Below, in pieces: positions 1 through 9,020 of a stretch of 64,000 nt of DNA. The position numbers and the translations under genes were made by a program. The DNA comes from Flexistipes sp. (lineage in GTDB: Bacteria; Chrysiogenota; Deferribacteres; Deferribacterales; Flexistipitaceae): contig NZ_JAXKVW010000001.1 in the NCBI RefSeq assembly GCF_036172515.1, positions 310,001 through 374,000 on the forward strand, given 5' to 3'. Position 1 is the stretch's first letter. Each line of letters opens with the position of its first letter. The notes under the pieces are model-generated. The model had not been told where the DNA came from. It did no database searches and saw nothing but the letters and a program-made list of their open reading frames with translations.

Positions 1-230
1 GATGGTTCAGGAGCAAGCAGATATGTCATTAGTGCCACGGTTGACGGTTTTGAAATGGTCTGTCCAAAACCTATTGGCTGTGCATTGTCATCATAAGCAA
101 ACCTTGCAAGAGCATCGTCCATAAACCGGCTTCTCGGTATTATTCTGAATGCATTTATAATATGGGGGTCATTGTTACAGTGCGGAGCGATAGTGTTTTT
201 TATAAAACTTTCAGGTACCTTGCATCTCAT
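1..230 (-). CDS. pcm: Protein-L-isoaspartate O-methyltransferase, N-terminal part (cut by window edge)
   Basis: My own translation of the minus strand from an ATG at 230 gives 76 codons open to the window edge. It contains the family's N-terminal signature: RFMDDALARFAYDDNA followed by PIGFGQTISKPSTVALMT, which in the family forms the start of the substrate/SAM-binding region. The enzyme methylates isoaspartyl residues in damaged proteins, using S-adenosylmethionine, in the cytoplasm. The ATG overlaps the argB stop codon (ATGA), so the two are translationally coupled and co-transcribed. The catalytic core and C-terminus lie outside the window, so integrity cannot be judged. Confidence 0.85.
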   Translation of the reverse strand, partial: MRCKVPESFIKNTIAPHCNNDPHIINAFRIIPRSRFMDDALARFAYDDNAQPIGFGQTISKPSTVALMTYLLAPEP

Positions 231-1105
231 AAAGTTATCTGTGTCCCTATTCCAGAGTCTGTGAAAATCTCCAGCAGCACCGAGTGCAGTATCCTGCCGT
301 CAACGATGTGAGCTTTGTTTACACCTGCCTCCAATGCCGTCACTGCAGCATCCGTTTTGGGTATCATTCCTCCCTTGATGATCTTATCATTTTTCAATCC
401 GGGAACGTCATTCGCTTTAATCGAGGAGATAAGGTTCCCGTCATTATCCAGAACGCCACGCACATCAGTAAGCATAATGAGTTTCTCAGCTTTTACTGCA
501 GCCGCCACAGACCCTGCGACAAGATCTGCGTTTATATTGTATGCTTCATAATCATCGCCTATCCCAACGGGGGCAATTATTGGGATAAAATCTTTCGAAA
601 CAGCCTGTATAACATCAGCGTCCACACCTTTTACCCTTCCGACGTGCCCTATATCCATTATTTCCGGTGCCTGCAGAATAGTTGAATCATTCTCCACCAT
701 CAACTTTTCTGCTGTAAGGAGGTGACCGTCTTTACCTGAAAGACCTATTGCACTTCCACCGTTTTTGTTTATGAGGTTTACAATATCTTTGTTTACCTTT
801 CCGGCCAGCACCATTTCAACAACACTCATTGTTTCTTTATCCGTTACACGCATTCCCGAAACAAATTTAGTCTTTATACCCATCTTCCCCAGCATTTCAG
901 CAATTTGGGGGCCTCCACCATGGACGATAATAGGATTTATCCCAACATATTTAAGCAGTACAATATCCTTTGCAAAATTATTTTTCAGTTCCGTTTCCAC
1001 CATTGCACTGCCGCCGTATTTTACAACTATAGTTTTGCCGTAAAATTTTCGTATGTAGGGTAAAGATTCAACCAGTGTTGAAGCTTTTTCAATAAGTTCC
1101 TGCAT
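227..1105 (-). CDS. argB: Acetylglutamate kinase
   Basis: 292 residues, normal length. Second step of arginine synthesis: phosphorylates N-acetylglutamate with ATP. Visible motifs are KYGGSAM (residues 29-35, phosphate-binding lysine and glycines), HGGGPQI (62-68) and SGMRVTDKETM (about 83-93). The N-terminal helix ending LPYIRKFYGKT is the extension found in hexameric, arginine-feedback-inhibited enzymes, so I infer arginine inhibition. The ATG at 1105 is preceded by GGGGGA at good spacing. Downstream pcm overlaps its stop by 4 nt. Other arginine genes are not adjacent. Confidence 0.96.
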   Translation of the reverse strand: MQELIEKASTLVESLPYIRKFYGKTIVVKYGGSAMVETELKNNFAKDIVLLKYVGINPIIVHGGGPQIAEMLGKMGIKTKFVSGMRVTDKETMSVVEMVLAGKVNKDIVNLINKNGGSAIGLSGKDGHLLTAEKLMVENDSTILQAPEIMDIGHVGRVKGVDADVIQAVSKDFIPIIAPVGIGDDYEAYNINADLVAGSVAAAVKAEKLIMLTDVRGVLDNDGNLISSIKANDVPGLKNDKIIKGGMIPKTDAAVTALEAGVNKAHIVDGRILHSVLLEIFTDSGIGTQITL

Positions 1106-1153
1106 TTAGTTCCCCCGGAAAGAGATAGATTCCGGATATTAACCGGATATTTT

Positions 1154-1182
1154 ATAATATATTGTGCAACAGTCAAAGTCAA
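1154..1182 (-). promoter_or_regulatory. Sigma-70-type promoter of argB-pcm
   Basis: On the minus strand TTGACT (1177-1182), a 17-bp spacer and TATTAT (1154-1159) precede argB; start of transcription would be near 1147. The leader then carries a direct repeat of CCGGATATT (about 1132-1153), which might be a regulator site; it does not resemble an ARG box I know. Confidence 0.6.
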
Positions 1183-1209
1183 TTCAGGATTGAATTGGTG
1201 AGATTGGGA

Positions 1210-1254
1210 GGTAGAGGCAAAGGTAGAGGTAGAGGCAAAGGAAAAGGTTGAGGT
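1210..1254. repeat. Purine-rich short tandem repeat between argB and the next gene
   Basis: GGTAGAGGCAAA occurs at 1210-1221 and 1228-1239, joined by a shorter GGTAGA unit and followed by GGAAAA and GGTTGAGG. It lies in the 245-bp divergent space upstream of both the argB promoter and the plus-strand gene. A related stretch (GGTGAGATAAGGAGGTAGAG) is present near 53718-53737. No coding potential seen. Confidence 0.6.
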
Positions 1255-1353
1255 TAAAAAGATTGGACAGGTTAAGTGCTTAAGTGGTCATTCAACATTG
1301 AGCATTGAACCCATTACGGATCACAGTTTTTAAAATTTATAAATTTTCATGTG

Positions 1354-3195
1354 ATGCCAACTGATGCCTGTTTGCCAAGCCGAAAGACATGTGTTATAAG
1401 TTTCAATATGGATGATAAAATAAGCAGCGAGATTTATGAAAAACTGGAACCGTTGGGGATTAAGTTTGGTGAACCGGATGAAAATGACCGGGAATTTTCT
1501 GCCAGATTTCATTTTGACGGAAATTGCGGCTTTTACCATATATCGGATGAGAAATGTGAGTTTTTAATCCTTAAAGGTATTTTTAAAGATAATGTCAGGC
1601 TGTTAAAGGGTAAAATCGGGATTCAGCCAAAAAAAATGTCTAAAATTGCAGACAGGTTGTCAAATATTGAAAAAAATCTGGATTTCGCACCGCTTGTTAA
1701 TTTTTTTATAGATGATGATATTTATATAAGTCATATCAGCAGGGATTTGCATTCAGAGAGCGGGGATAAACAGAAATTTGACCCCCGAAAAATTCCGGCC
1801 GGCCTGTCGGAAGTGGAGTTTTCACTTCAACACAGCGATTTTGCAAGAGAAAAAAATCTTTATTTCAAAGGAATGCTTTCGGAACTTTTTCCCGAAACAC
1901 TTTCTCCACTGAGCAGATCCATCCTGAACGAACTACCGGATATACTGAACCCTATTTTTGTTCATGCCGGCTTTAAAACATATTCTCCTTCAGTGAAACT
2001 TATCGCAGGTAAGCTATATACCAACCTGTCCAACTTACAGCTTGCTTTTAATACTATGGAAACAGGTGATGATTTTCTGAAAATGAACTTTGCTCCATCT
2101 CTTTATATGAAAAACCCCAAAAATAAATTCAAGAATCTCAATCTGGATTTGCTGGATATAAAAATAGACGAGATAGAGACTTACAGCCGGGAGCTTAGGG
2201 ACAGTATCCAGTCAGTGAGTTTTGAAAACCTGTATAACGGCACTCTCTGTGAGCACTTGGCTCTTTTTGCCATGCTCGGTCAGATGATATTTTTCAGGTT
2301 GAGCAGCATTTTTATCAAGATTCTGAAACGGGTGAAAAATATACAGCGGGCTGCGGAATTAATTTATAAAACCAGAAATTCGAACCTGTTTGAAAAATTA
2401 AGCGGCAGAAGTATTCCGAAATATCTTGATGCTTTTGCTCCATATGCAGAATTTCCTCAAGGAATTGCTTATGGAAAGAAGTCAATAGAGGAATTGACTG
2501 CTGGGATGGGTTTCTTAAAAAAGGCTTTTCATGGTGAAAATCTAAGTCAAAGTATTAAAGCTGCTCATAGGTTTCTTGATAAACGGGACGAACTTATAAT
2601 GACAGCTATAGATTATTTCAAAGCTGTTGATAATGTTCTTCGTGTAGCCGGTAACGAGCTTGTGGACAAAAGGCAGATAGCAAAACCGGATCAGCTGTAT
2701 TGGCTGGAGTTAAATGAAATAAAAAATATAAAGAAAGGCGACTACTACGGCAACATACCTTTTTCCCTGTACTTCAAACGTGTACAGCATGAGCGTTACA
2801 AAGCTCAGTTCTGCCCTAATCTTATCTATGAAAAAGATATCAACAGAATTCCCGATATTTTTAACGGTTTAATTTCCAAATATAATAATAATATTGAAGT
2901 TTCCTGCCGTACACTTAATCCGGTTAAGGAAAAAACTTTTGTTTATAATGGAGAGGATATTTCTGATAGCGGAGGACTTGCAGTGTTTAGCAGAATTTCA
3001 ATTGCAGACATTCCGAAGTTAAAAGATACAGACTGGATAATTTGCGACTATGCCCCGTTGTTTTCTCTGCTTTTTGAATATGCCTGTATCACTGATAAAA
3101 GTCTTTACACAGGATTAAACGGAAGTGAAGTATTCCTGAGGGGAAAAAAGGCCACTTTAAGTGGGGACCGGCTGATTATTGAAAAATCGGATTGA
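1354..3195 (+). CDS. Unknown protein resembling a degenerate PEP-utilising enzyme
   Basis: About 613 residues from the ATG at 1354; GTG at 1351 and ATG at 1408 are alternatives, and none has a good ribosome site. I do not recognise a named family, but the order of features resembles the central and C-terminal parts of PEP synthase / rifampin phosphotransferase proteins: ETLSPLSRSILNEL and GKLYTNLSNL (about 170-230), a helical middle, PDQLYWLELNEI (about 450), and a C-terminal swivelling-type segment (about 535-614). The part that should hold the catalytic histidine (TGG..SHA..ARE) is missing, as is an N-terminal ATP-grasp domain. If the relation is right the protein is not an active phosphotransferase. 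It is transcribed alone, convergent with the Usp genes. Confidence 0.6.
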   Translation: MPTDACLPSRKTCVISFNMDDKISSEIYEKLEPLGIKFGEPDENDREFSARFHFDGNCGFYHISDEKCEFLILKGIFKDNVRLLKGKIGIQPKKMSKIADRLSNIEKNLDFAPLVNFFIDDDIYISHISRDLHSESGDKQKFDPRKIPAGLSEVEFSLQHSDFAREKNLYFKGMLSELFPETLSPLSRSILNELPDILNPIFVHAGFKTYSPSVKLIAGKLYTNLSNLQLAFNTMETGDDFLKMNFAPSLYMKNPKNKFKNLNLDLLDIKIDEIETYSRELRDSIQSVSFENLYNGTLCEHLALFAMLGQMIFFRLSSIFIKILKRVKNIQRAAELIYKTRNSNLFEKLSGRSIPKYLDAFAPYAEFPQGIAYGKKSIEELTAGMGFLKKAFHGENLSQSIKAAHRFLDKRDELIMTAIDYFKAVDNVLRVAGNELVDKRQIAKPDQLYWLELNEIKNIKKGDYYGNIPFSLYFKRVQHERYKAQFCPNLIYEKDINRIPDIFNGLISKYNNNIEVSCRTLNPVKEKTFVYNGEDISDSGGLAVFSRISIADIPKLKDTDWIICDYAPLFSLLFEYACITDKSLYTGLNGSEVFLRGKKATLSGDRLIIEKSD

Positions 3196-3290
3196 TTTTT
3201 TCCATTTGATAAAAATACGGAGTATCATTTAAGCTGTAAATTTTCAGATATTTATTCGGCTCTACGGGAGATCTTTTCAAACAAATAAAT

Positions 3291-3758
3291 TTACGGCATA
3301 ATAAACTTTTTATCCTCAAGCCTTACGGTGAAAACGGGGCACGGAGCTTTACGGACAACGTTTTCTGCTGTTGATCCAAACAATACATGTTCTATGCCTG
3401 TTCTGCCGTGGGTTCCGATAACAATCATATCAGCCTCAAAGTTTCTGGCCTCATTTATGATTTCCAGAAAGGGAGCACCTTTTAGCAGCTTTGAAAAAAA
3501 ATTTATTTCCGAAAGTTTGGGATACTTATCAAGAAAACTCTGAAGCTGTTCTTTCGCCCCTTTTTCAAGGTCGGTGCTCAGATTTCTGAAAGCGCCGTGA
3601 AGCATATGGGAGGAGACAAGTGCGGAATCATCGAAAAGAATATGCACTATTTCCAGTTCTGCATCAAATGCCTCTGCAAAGTTGACAGCATAATTCATGG
3701 CATATTCAGAAGTCTCTGAAAAGTCTGTCGGGAAAAGAATTCTATTTATAAAATCCAT
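3291..3758 (-). CDS. Universal stress protein, UspA family (copy 1)
   Basis: 155 residues, one Usp domain. The ATP-binding loop is intact: GTHGRTGIEHVLFGST has the G-x2-G-x9-G-S pattern, so it belongs to the ATP-binding subgroup. It begins MDFINRILFPTDFSETS and ends in a basic/acidic tail EDKKFIMP. It follows a close paralogue at 3796-4263 after 37 bp, a tandem duplication. Cytoplasmic stress-survival role is known for the family; the specific role here is unknown. Confidence 0.93.
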   Translation of the reverse strand: MDFINRILFPTDFSETSEYAMNYAVNFAEAFDAELEIVHILFDDSALVSSHMLHGAFRNLSTDLEKGAKEQLQSFLDKYPKLSEINFFSKLLKGAPFLEIINEARNFEADMIVIGTHGRTGIEHVLFGSTAENVVRKAPCPVFTVRLEDKKFIMP

Positions 3759-3795
3759 AGTTTCTCCTCAAAGTTTTTGTCTCTCTCATAATATA

Positions 3796-4263
3796 TCAAG
3801 GCATCCTGAACTGCTGATCTTTATGTCTTACCGTAAATACCGGGCATGGAGCTTTACGGACAACTTTTTCTGCTGTTGAACCGAAAAGTACATGCTCAAG
3901 ACCTGTTCTGCCGTGAGTCCCGATAATGATAACATCGGCGTCTGTGTCTCTGGCTTCGTTAATGATCTCCAGAAAAGGAGTTCCTTTTAAAATTTTTGTA
4001 GTATGCTTGGTTTCCGAAAGTTCAGGAAACTTGTTTATAAATTCGTCAAACTGCTTTCTGGCTGCTTCTTCCAACTCTTTATCGAGGTTCTGGAAGGTTA
4101 CCTGCGGCAAATAGAAAGCTACAACCTGGGATTCATCAAAAAGCACATGCAGAATTTCCAATTCTGCATCAAAACGCTTTGCAAACTCCAGGGCGTACTT
4201 CATTGCACATTCTGATGTTGATGAAAAATCTGTTGGAAAAAGAATTTTTTTTATAAACCCCAT
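3796..4263 (-). CDS. Universal stress protein, UspA family (copy 2)
   Basis: 155 residues, identical in length to its downstream paralogue and collinear along its whole length (starts MGFIKKILFPTDFSSTS, ends HKDQQFRMP). Nucleotide-binding loop GTHGRTGLEHVLFGST is intact. It comes 27 bp after a single-domain response regulator gene, so it may belong to the same transcript as the 4291-5496 genes. The pair probably forms homo- or heterodimers, as Usp proteins do; that is inference. Confidence 0.93.
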   Translation of the reverse strand: MGFIKKILFPTDFSSTSECAMKYALEFAKRFDAELEILHVLFDESQVVAFYLPQVTFQNLDKELEEAARKQFDEFINKFPELSETKHTTKILKGTPFLEIINEARDTDADVIIIGTHGRTGLEHVLFGSTAEKVVRKAPCPVFTVRHKDQQFRMP

Positions 4264-4290
4264 ACTGTCCTCCCTTCATTCTGTTATGAC

Positions 4291-4647
4291 TTATTTTGTT
4301 AATTCGTTAACTAAATGAATGAGCTCATCTATATCAAACGGTTTTTCCATAATCTCAACAGCTCCCAGCTCAAAAGCTGCAAGCATATTTTCTATATTTC
4401 CGTATGCAGTGACTACAATTACCGGTGTTTCATTATCAGTCATTCTTAATCTGTTTATAAACTGCATACCGTCCATTTCCGGCATCATCAAATCTGTTAT
4501 AATAATATTATAACTCTTATTCTTTAGTCTATCAAATGCAATTTTGCCGTTTTGGGCAATATCCACCTCATGACCCTCGTTACCGAGGATAGAGCTTATA
4601 CCTTCAGCGGTTATTTTGTCGTCTTCAATAATCAATATGTAGGGCAT
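4291..4647 (-). CDS. Single-domain response regulator (CheY-like receiver)
   Basis: 118 residues consisting only of a receiver domain. Visible are the acidic pair EDD (residues 8-10), the phospho-acceptor in IIITDLMMPEMDG (Asp near 52), the T/S position in VIVVTAYG and the lysine in IMEKPFD. There is no output domain and no kinase next to it. It is packed between tatD (3-bp gap) and the Usp genes, an unusual place; the partner kinase must be encoded elsewhere. Confidence 0.92.
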   Translation of the reverse strand: MPYILIIEDDKITAEGISSILGNEGHEVDIAQNGKIAFDRLKNKSYNIIITDLMMPEMDGMQFINRLRMTDNETPVIVVTAYGNIENMLAAFELGAVEIMEKPFDIDELIHLVNELTK

Positions 4648-4650
4648 GGG

Positions 4651-5496
4651 CTATAATGTATAAAGTTTTTTTATATTATTTTCCAAAGTGAGCAGCAGGT
4701 TTCTGTAGTCGATATCTTTTACTTTACACACTGTGTATGCTGTAAAGATAACATTTGCCGGAACATTCTGCTTCCCCCTGAAAGGCATTGGAGAAAGATA
4801 TGGGCAGTCAGTTTCCACGAGAAGTCTGTCCAGGGGTATATATTTTAGAGCCTCTCTCAATTCATCGGCTTTTTTATAAGTTAAATTGCCTGCAAAAGAT
4901 ATAAAAAGACCGGCATCCAGAGCCCATTTCATAAGGTCTTTATCTCCGTTGAAGCAGTGAACAATCCCGCCGTGGTTTTTCCTGCCGACTATCGGATTTG
5001 CAACATCAATCAAATCCTTTGTGGCTTCTCTGTTGTGTATTATAAACGGCAGTTTTTCTGAAACGGATATGTCCAGAAAAATTGCAAAAACGTCCTTTTG
5101 GATATCTTTCGGAGAATGATTTCTGAAATAGTCCAGCCCAATCTCCCCAACAGCCACCACCTTTTCTTGTTTGAATGTGTTTATAAAGAAATCGATGTCT
5201 GAGTGATTGAATTCGGATGCATCGTGGGGGTGTATACCCGCAGAAGCAAAAATATTTTCATATTTATCAGCTAATTTTACAGCTTTTGATGAATCCTTTT
5301 TATTGATTCCTATGGTTATAAAACGTTCTACACCTACGTTTGCAGCCTCAGTAAGGTGATGTTCTATGTCTGTGACCAGCTCAGGGAAATGCAGGTGTGC
5401 ATGTGTATCTGTTAAAAATACACCTTCTTCTGCACATTTTTTTACAATGCTCAGAAAAGAACTTAGCTCATCGCCGCTTCTTTTTTTAATAAACAT
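4651..5496 (-). CDS. tatD: TatD-family metal-dependent hydrolase/DNase
   Basis: 281 residues. Metal ligands of the amidohydrolase fold are visible: DTHAHLHF (His32, His34), VGEIGLDYF, the histidine in FIIHNREA, VHCFNG and ETDCPYLSP. The core family starts right at the DTHAH motif, so this copy has an N-terminal extension of about 25 residues; AAAGGG lies a few bases upstream of the ATG at 5496, supporting that start. The gene follows metG by 8 bp, the usual metG-tatD neighbourhood in many bacteria. Likely a 3'-5' exonuclease/DNA-repair or quality-control enzyme. Confidence 0.92.
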   Translation of the reverse strand: MFIKKRSGDELSSFLSIVKKCAEEGVFLTDTHAHLHFPELVTDIEHHLTEAANVGVERFITIGINKKDSSKAVKLADKYENIFASAGIHPHDASEFNHSDIDFFINTFKQEKVVAVGEIGLDYFRNHSPKDIQKDVFAIFLDISVSEKLPFIIHNREATKDLIDVANPIVGRKNHGGIVHCFNGDKDLMKWALDAGLFISFAGNLTYKKADELREALKYIPLDRLLVETDCPYLSPMPFRGKQNVPANVIFTAYTVCKVKDIDYRNLLLTLENNIKKLYTL

Positions 5497-5504
5497 TGTG
5501 CCCT

Positions 5505-7427
5505 TTATTTAACAGGACTGCCGGCTTTTACATTTTCATCAATCTCAATCAGAAAATGCCTGTCATCACCCGAAGCAGCCAGAACCATGCCCTCTGAATC
5601 GACTCCCATTAATTTGGCAGGCTTCAGATTTGCCACAACAGCAACTTTTTTGCCGATCAGATTTTCAGGTGCGTATGTTTTGGCAATACCTGCAACGATC
5701 TGCCTGTTTTCACTGCCAAGATCCACCTGAAGTTTTAAAAGTTTGTCTGATTTTTTGATTTTTTCAGCGGCGTATATCTGACCGACTTTGATTTTCATTT
5801 TGGAAAACGTTTCAAAGTCAATCAGCTCTTCAGTTTTCTGCTCCTCTTTCTCCTTATCCTGAAGGTTTTTCACATCTGCCAGTATTTCTTTCTCATCCAG
5901 TCTCGGGTACAACTGTTTTATTTCTCCTAATTTTATGCCCGATTCAAGAGTTCTTGCTTTCTTAAGCTCTTCAAAGTCGGTTTTGTAGATGTCTTTCTCC
6001 GTATTAAGCTGCTTTCTCATGTTAACGGATGTTTCCGGTATAAACGGATACAGCATGAGAGAAAGAGCTCTGAGGCCGTCCAGCACACAATAAAGGACTG
6101 AGCCTAAACGCCCCTTTTTGTCTTCATCTTTTGCCAGAAACCACGGAGTGGTTGTGTCCACATATCTGTTGAGAAATCCTACCAGCTCCCAGATACTTGA
6201 AAGTGCCTTGTTGAAAGCCAGCTCCGAAATCTGTGCATCAATCTTTTCAAAAGTTTCTTTTATTGTATCCGCCAGTTCTTCATCCAAGCTTTCGGGATCC
6301 GTATATTCCGGTATTATACCGCCAAAATATCGGTTTACCATCCCCAGTGTTCTGTTCAACAGGTTGCCCAAATCATTTGCCAAATCACTGTTTATCCTAT
6401 GAATCAGGGCTTTAAATGAAAAGTCGCCGTCCAAACCGAACGGTACTTCTCTAAGGAGAAAATATCTGATTGGATCCACTCCGAATTTATCGGCCAGCCA
6501 ATAAGGGTCTATTGCATTTCCAAGTGATTTGGACATCTTTTGACCCTCTACAGTCCACCACCCGTGGGCAAACACACTTTTCGGAAGATCAACCCCGATA
6601 CTTAAGAGCATAGTCGGCCAGTAAACTGTATGAAAACGGAGGATATCTTTGCCAACGATATGATAATCTCCGGGCCAGTATTTATCAAACATTTCACTTC
6701 TGTCAGGATATCCGAGAGCTGAAATATAGTTTGTCAGTGCATCTATCCATACGTAGATAACATGTTTTTCATCTCCGGGTACTGGGACACCCCATTTGAA
6801 TGAAACCCGGCTGACGGATAAATCCTTCAGACCTTCTTTTATGAATGATATAATTTCATTACGCCTTGAGACCGGTTTAATGAAATCGGGATTTTTTTCT
6901 ATATGCTCCAGCAATTTGTCCTGATATTTCGACATTCTGAAGAAGTAGCTTGGCTCCTTTAGCTTTGTTGTTGGTCTGCGGCAGGAGGGACAGCAGTTTC
7001 CGTCAAGCAGCTGTGTTTCTGTCCAGTAGGTTTCACAGGGGGTACAGTACCATCCTTCATATTCACCAAGGTAAATATCGCCGTTTTCTTTCATTTTTGT
7101 AAAAACGGCCTGTACCGTTTTCTGGTGATATTCTTCGGTGGTTCTGATAAAGTGATCGTTGGATATATTCAGTTTTTCCCAGAGATTTTTAAACCGTGTT
7201 ACCACATTATCTGCCAGTTCCTTGGGTGAAAGATTTTTATCCGATGCGGCATGTTCAATCTTTTGACCGTGCTCATCCGTTCCTGTCAGAAAAAATACAT
7301 CATAACCGGCCAGACGTTTGTACCTGGCGATTGTATCTGCAGCTACTGTTGTATAGGCGTGACCGATATGAGGAACATCATTTACATAATAGATGGGTGT
7401 ACTGACGTAAAAAGTTTTTTGGTTCAT
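5505..7427 (-). CDS. metG: Methionyl-tRNA synthetase
   Basis: 640 residues. Class I aminoacyl-tRNA synthetase charging tRNA-Met. HIGH at 20-23, KMSKS at 297-301, and a zinc knuckle with C128-x2-C131 and C146-x2-C149 are all present. The C-terminal ~105 residues (from about DFETFSKMKIKVGQI) form the fused tRNA-binding/dimerisation (Trbp111-like) domain. The start overlaps the ricT stop by 4 nt. It sits in a run tmk-holB-ricT-metG-tatD, a conserved cluster in several phyla. Confidence 0.97.
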   Translation of the reverse strand: MNQKTFYVSTPIYYVNDVPHIGHAYTTVAADTIARYKRLAGYDVFFLTGTDEHGQKIEHAASDKNLSPKELADNVVTRFKNLWEKLNISNDHFIRTTEEYHQKTVQAVFTKMKENGDIYLGEYEGWYCTPCETYWTETQLLDGNCCPSCRRPTTKLKEPSYFFRMSKYQDKLLEHIEKNPDFIKPVSRRNEIISFIKEGLKDLSVSRVSFKWGVPVPGDEKHVIYVWIDALTNYISALGYPDRSEMFDKYWPGDYHIVGKDILRFHTVYWPTMLLSIGVDLPKSVFAHGWWTVEGQKMSKSLGNAIDPYWLADKFGVDPIRYFLLREVPFGLDGDFSFKALIHRINSDLANDLGNLLNRTLGMVNRYFGGIIPEYTDPESLDEELADTIKETFEKIDAQISELAFNKALSSIWELVGFLNRYVDTTTPWFLAKDEDKKGRLGSVLYCVLDGLRALSLMLYPFIPETSVNMRKQLNTEKDIYKTDFEELKKARTLESGIKLGEIKQLYPRLDEKEILADVKNLQDKEKEEQKTEELIDFETFSKMKIKVGQIYAAEKIKKSDKLLKLQVDLGSENRQIVAGIAKTYAPENLIGKKVAVVANLKPAKLMGVDSEGMVLAASGDDRHFLIEIDENVKAGSPVK

Positions 7428-8140
7428 ATTTTCCCTCCGGTATCTTCATCTACAATATCTGTTAATTCAACAAAATCTTCCGATTCGGCCTCAATCTCTT
7501 CATACAAGTCTTTTTCATACATAAGGCAGCACATAAGCCTGCCGCATACTCCGGAAATTTTACCCGGATTGAGGATAAGATTCTGATCTTTTGCCATTTT
7601 TATAGAAATATTGTCAAATTTCCGAAGAAAAGTAGAGCAGCAAAATTCTTTACCACAAATCCCGAAACCTCCAAGGATTTTTGTGGCATCCCTTACTCCC
7701 ACCTGTCTGAGTTCAATACGGGTTTTAAATTCTCTGGCAAGATCTCTCACCAGCTGTCTGAAGTCAATCCGCCCTTCAGCGGTAAAGTAAAAGGTGAGCC
7801 TCGTTCTATCCAGTGTATATTCAGATTTTAATAATTTCATCTGCAGTCCGTGTGAGTTTATCATCTCTTTGCAGATTTCAAAGGTTTTCTGTTCTTCTTT
7901 CCGGTTCTCTTCCAGCCTGTTTAAATCTTCCTCAGCAGCTTTTCTGAGTATTTTTTTCATCCCCTGCTCATCGGCCACGCTCATTTCACGAGGGGGTATG
8001 ATAACCGATGCTATATCCTCACCTTTCTCTGTTTCAATTACAGCAAAATCGCCCCGTTTCAGATCCACACTGTTACTGAGGAAATCATATATTTTTCCGG
8101 CTCTTTTAAAAGCCACTCCTGTTGCCTTAACGTTTTTCAC
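7424..8140 (-). CDS. ricT: PSP1-domain protein RicT/YaaT
   Basis: 238 residues, complete PSP1 family protein. The conserved cysteine-rich core ICGKEFCCSTFL ... GVCGRLMCCLMYE (about 170-215) is intact; in Bacillus such cysteines in the RicAFT complex bind 4Fe-4S clusters and the complex affects mRNA processing. RicA and RicF are not next to it here. It overlaps holB upstream (14 nt) and metG downstream (4 nt). The gene order next to holB and tmk matches that seen for yaaT in Firmicutes. Confidence 0.92.
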   Translation of the reverse strand: MKNVKATGVAFKRAGKIYDFLSNSVDLKRGDFAVIETEKGEDIASVIIPPREMSVADEQGMKKILRKAAEEDLNRLEENRKEEQKTFEICKEMINSHGLQMKLLKSEYTLDRTRLTFYFTAEGRIDFRQLVRDLAREFKTRIELRQVGVRDATKILGGFGICGKEFCCSTFLRKFDNISIKMAKDQNLILNPGKISGVCGRLMCCLMYEKDLYEEIEAESEDFVELTDIVDEDTGGKI

Positions 8141-8999
8141 TTAAAACCTCTTCTGCCTTAGTTAATAGGTACATCTTTGCCATTTCAGTGTTAATATTGT
8201 ATTCCAGTCGTTTGATAACCAGTAAAAGCTCATTCATAAAGTTGAGCAAAGTATCGTCATATGTTGTTTTATAGCTTTCCAGTATACTTATGTAAAGGTT
8301 AAAAACATAGTTTTTGATTTCATCTCTGTTTTTAAGCTTCATCAGAGAAGTTAGTGTATTTTCAAAGGTCATATCCCGAAAAGTCTCCATTGATTCTGCA
8401 TTCTGTTCCATCAGATAAACAGCCGTTTCCACCGAACCTGACGCCACCTGCGATATACTGTTTGCTTTTGCGGCTTCATACCCCTTTTGGGTCAAAATAT
8501 AAGCTAATTCTTCACTTTTAAGACGGCCGAATTTTACTTCTATACACCTTGATTTTATTGTGGGCAGTAATGATGCCTCTTTATGAGTCACAAGGATGAA
8601 TACAGTTGTAGGGGAAGGTTCTTCAAGTGTTTTGAGAAAACTGTTGGCTGCATCGCGTGTCATAAGATGAGCATTGTTTATGATAAAGAACTTATATTTT
8701 CCGAAATACGGAGAAATATGTGCATCGGCAGCAAAATCGCGCACCCGGTCAATCTTTATCGTATCATCGTCTACAACTCTGATGTCCGGATTATTTCCCT
8801 GTCTGGCAAGTGTGCACGAGCTGCATTCACAGTCTTCAAATGCTTTTTCCTCTAAACATAGTGCTGAGCGGGCGAGTTCTTCAGCGAAAAGCTTCTTGCC
8901 TATTCCGTTTTTACCGCTGAAAATGTAAGAGTTGAGCAGACTTTTGTTTTTGATAATATTTGTAAATATATCCTTTTCTCTCGAATGTCCTGTAATCAA
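8127..8999 (-). CDS. holB: DNA polymerase III delta-prime subunit
   Basis: 290 residues. Clamp-loader AAA+ subunit. The P-loop region reads SGKNGIGKKL, a cysteine cluster (C-x9-C-x-C-x2-C, from about residue 48) forms the zinc module, and the Walker B/sensor region IINNAHLMTRDAANSFLKTLEEPS is clear. A GxRC-like segment (TIKSRCIEVKF) follows, the SRC motif that senses the neighbour's nucleotide. Located between tmk and ricT as is typical. Confidence 0.93.
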   Translation of the reverse strand: MITGHSREKDIFTNIIKNKSLLNSYIFSGKNGIGKKLFAEELARSALCLEEKAFEDCECSSCTLARQGNNPDIRVVDDDTIKIDRVRDFAADAHISPYFGKYKFFIINNAHLMTRDAANSFLKTLEEPSPTTVFILVTHKEASLLPTIKSRCIEVKFGRLKSEELAYILTQKGYEAAKANSISQVASGSVETAVYLMEQNAESMETFRDMTFENTLTSLMKLKNRDEIKNYVFNLYISILESYKTTYDDTLLNFMNELLLVIKRLEYNINTEMAKMYLLTKAEEVLSEKR

Positions 9000-9020
9000 A
9001 ACCGCACCTTTTGTTTAGTT

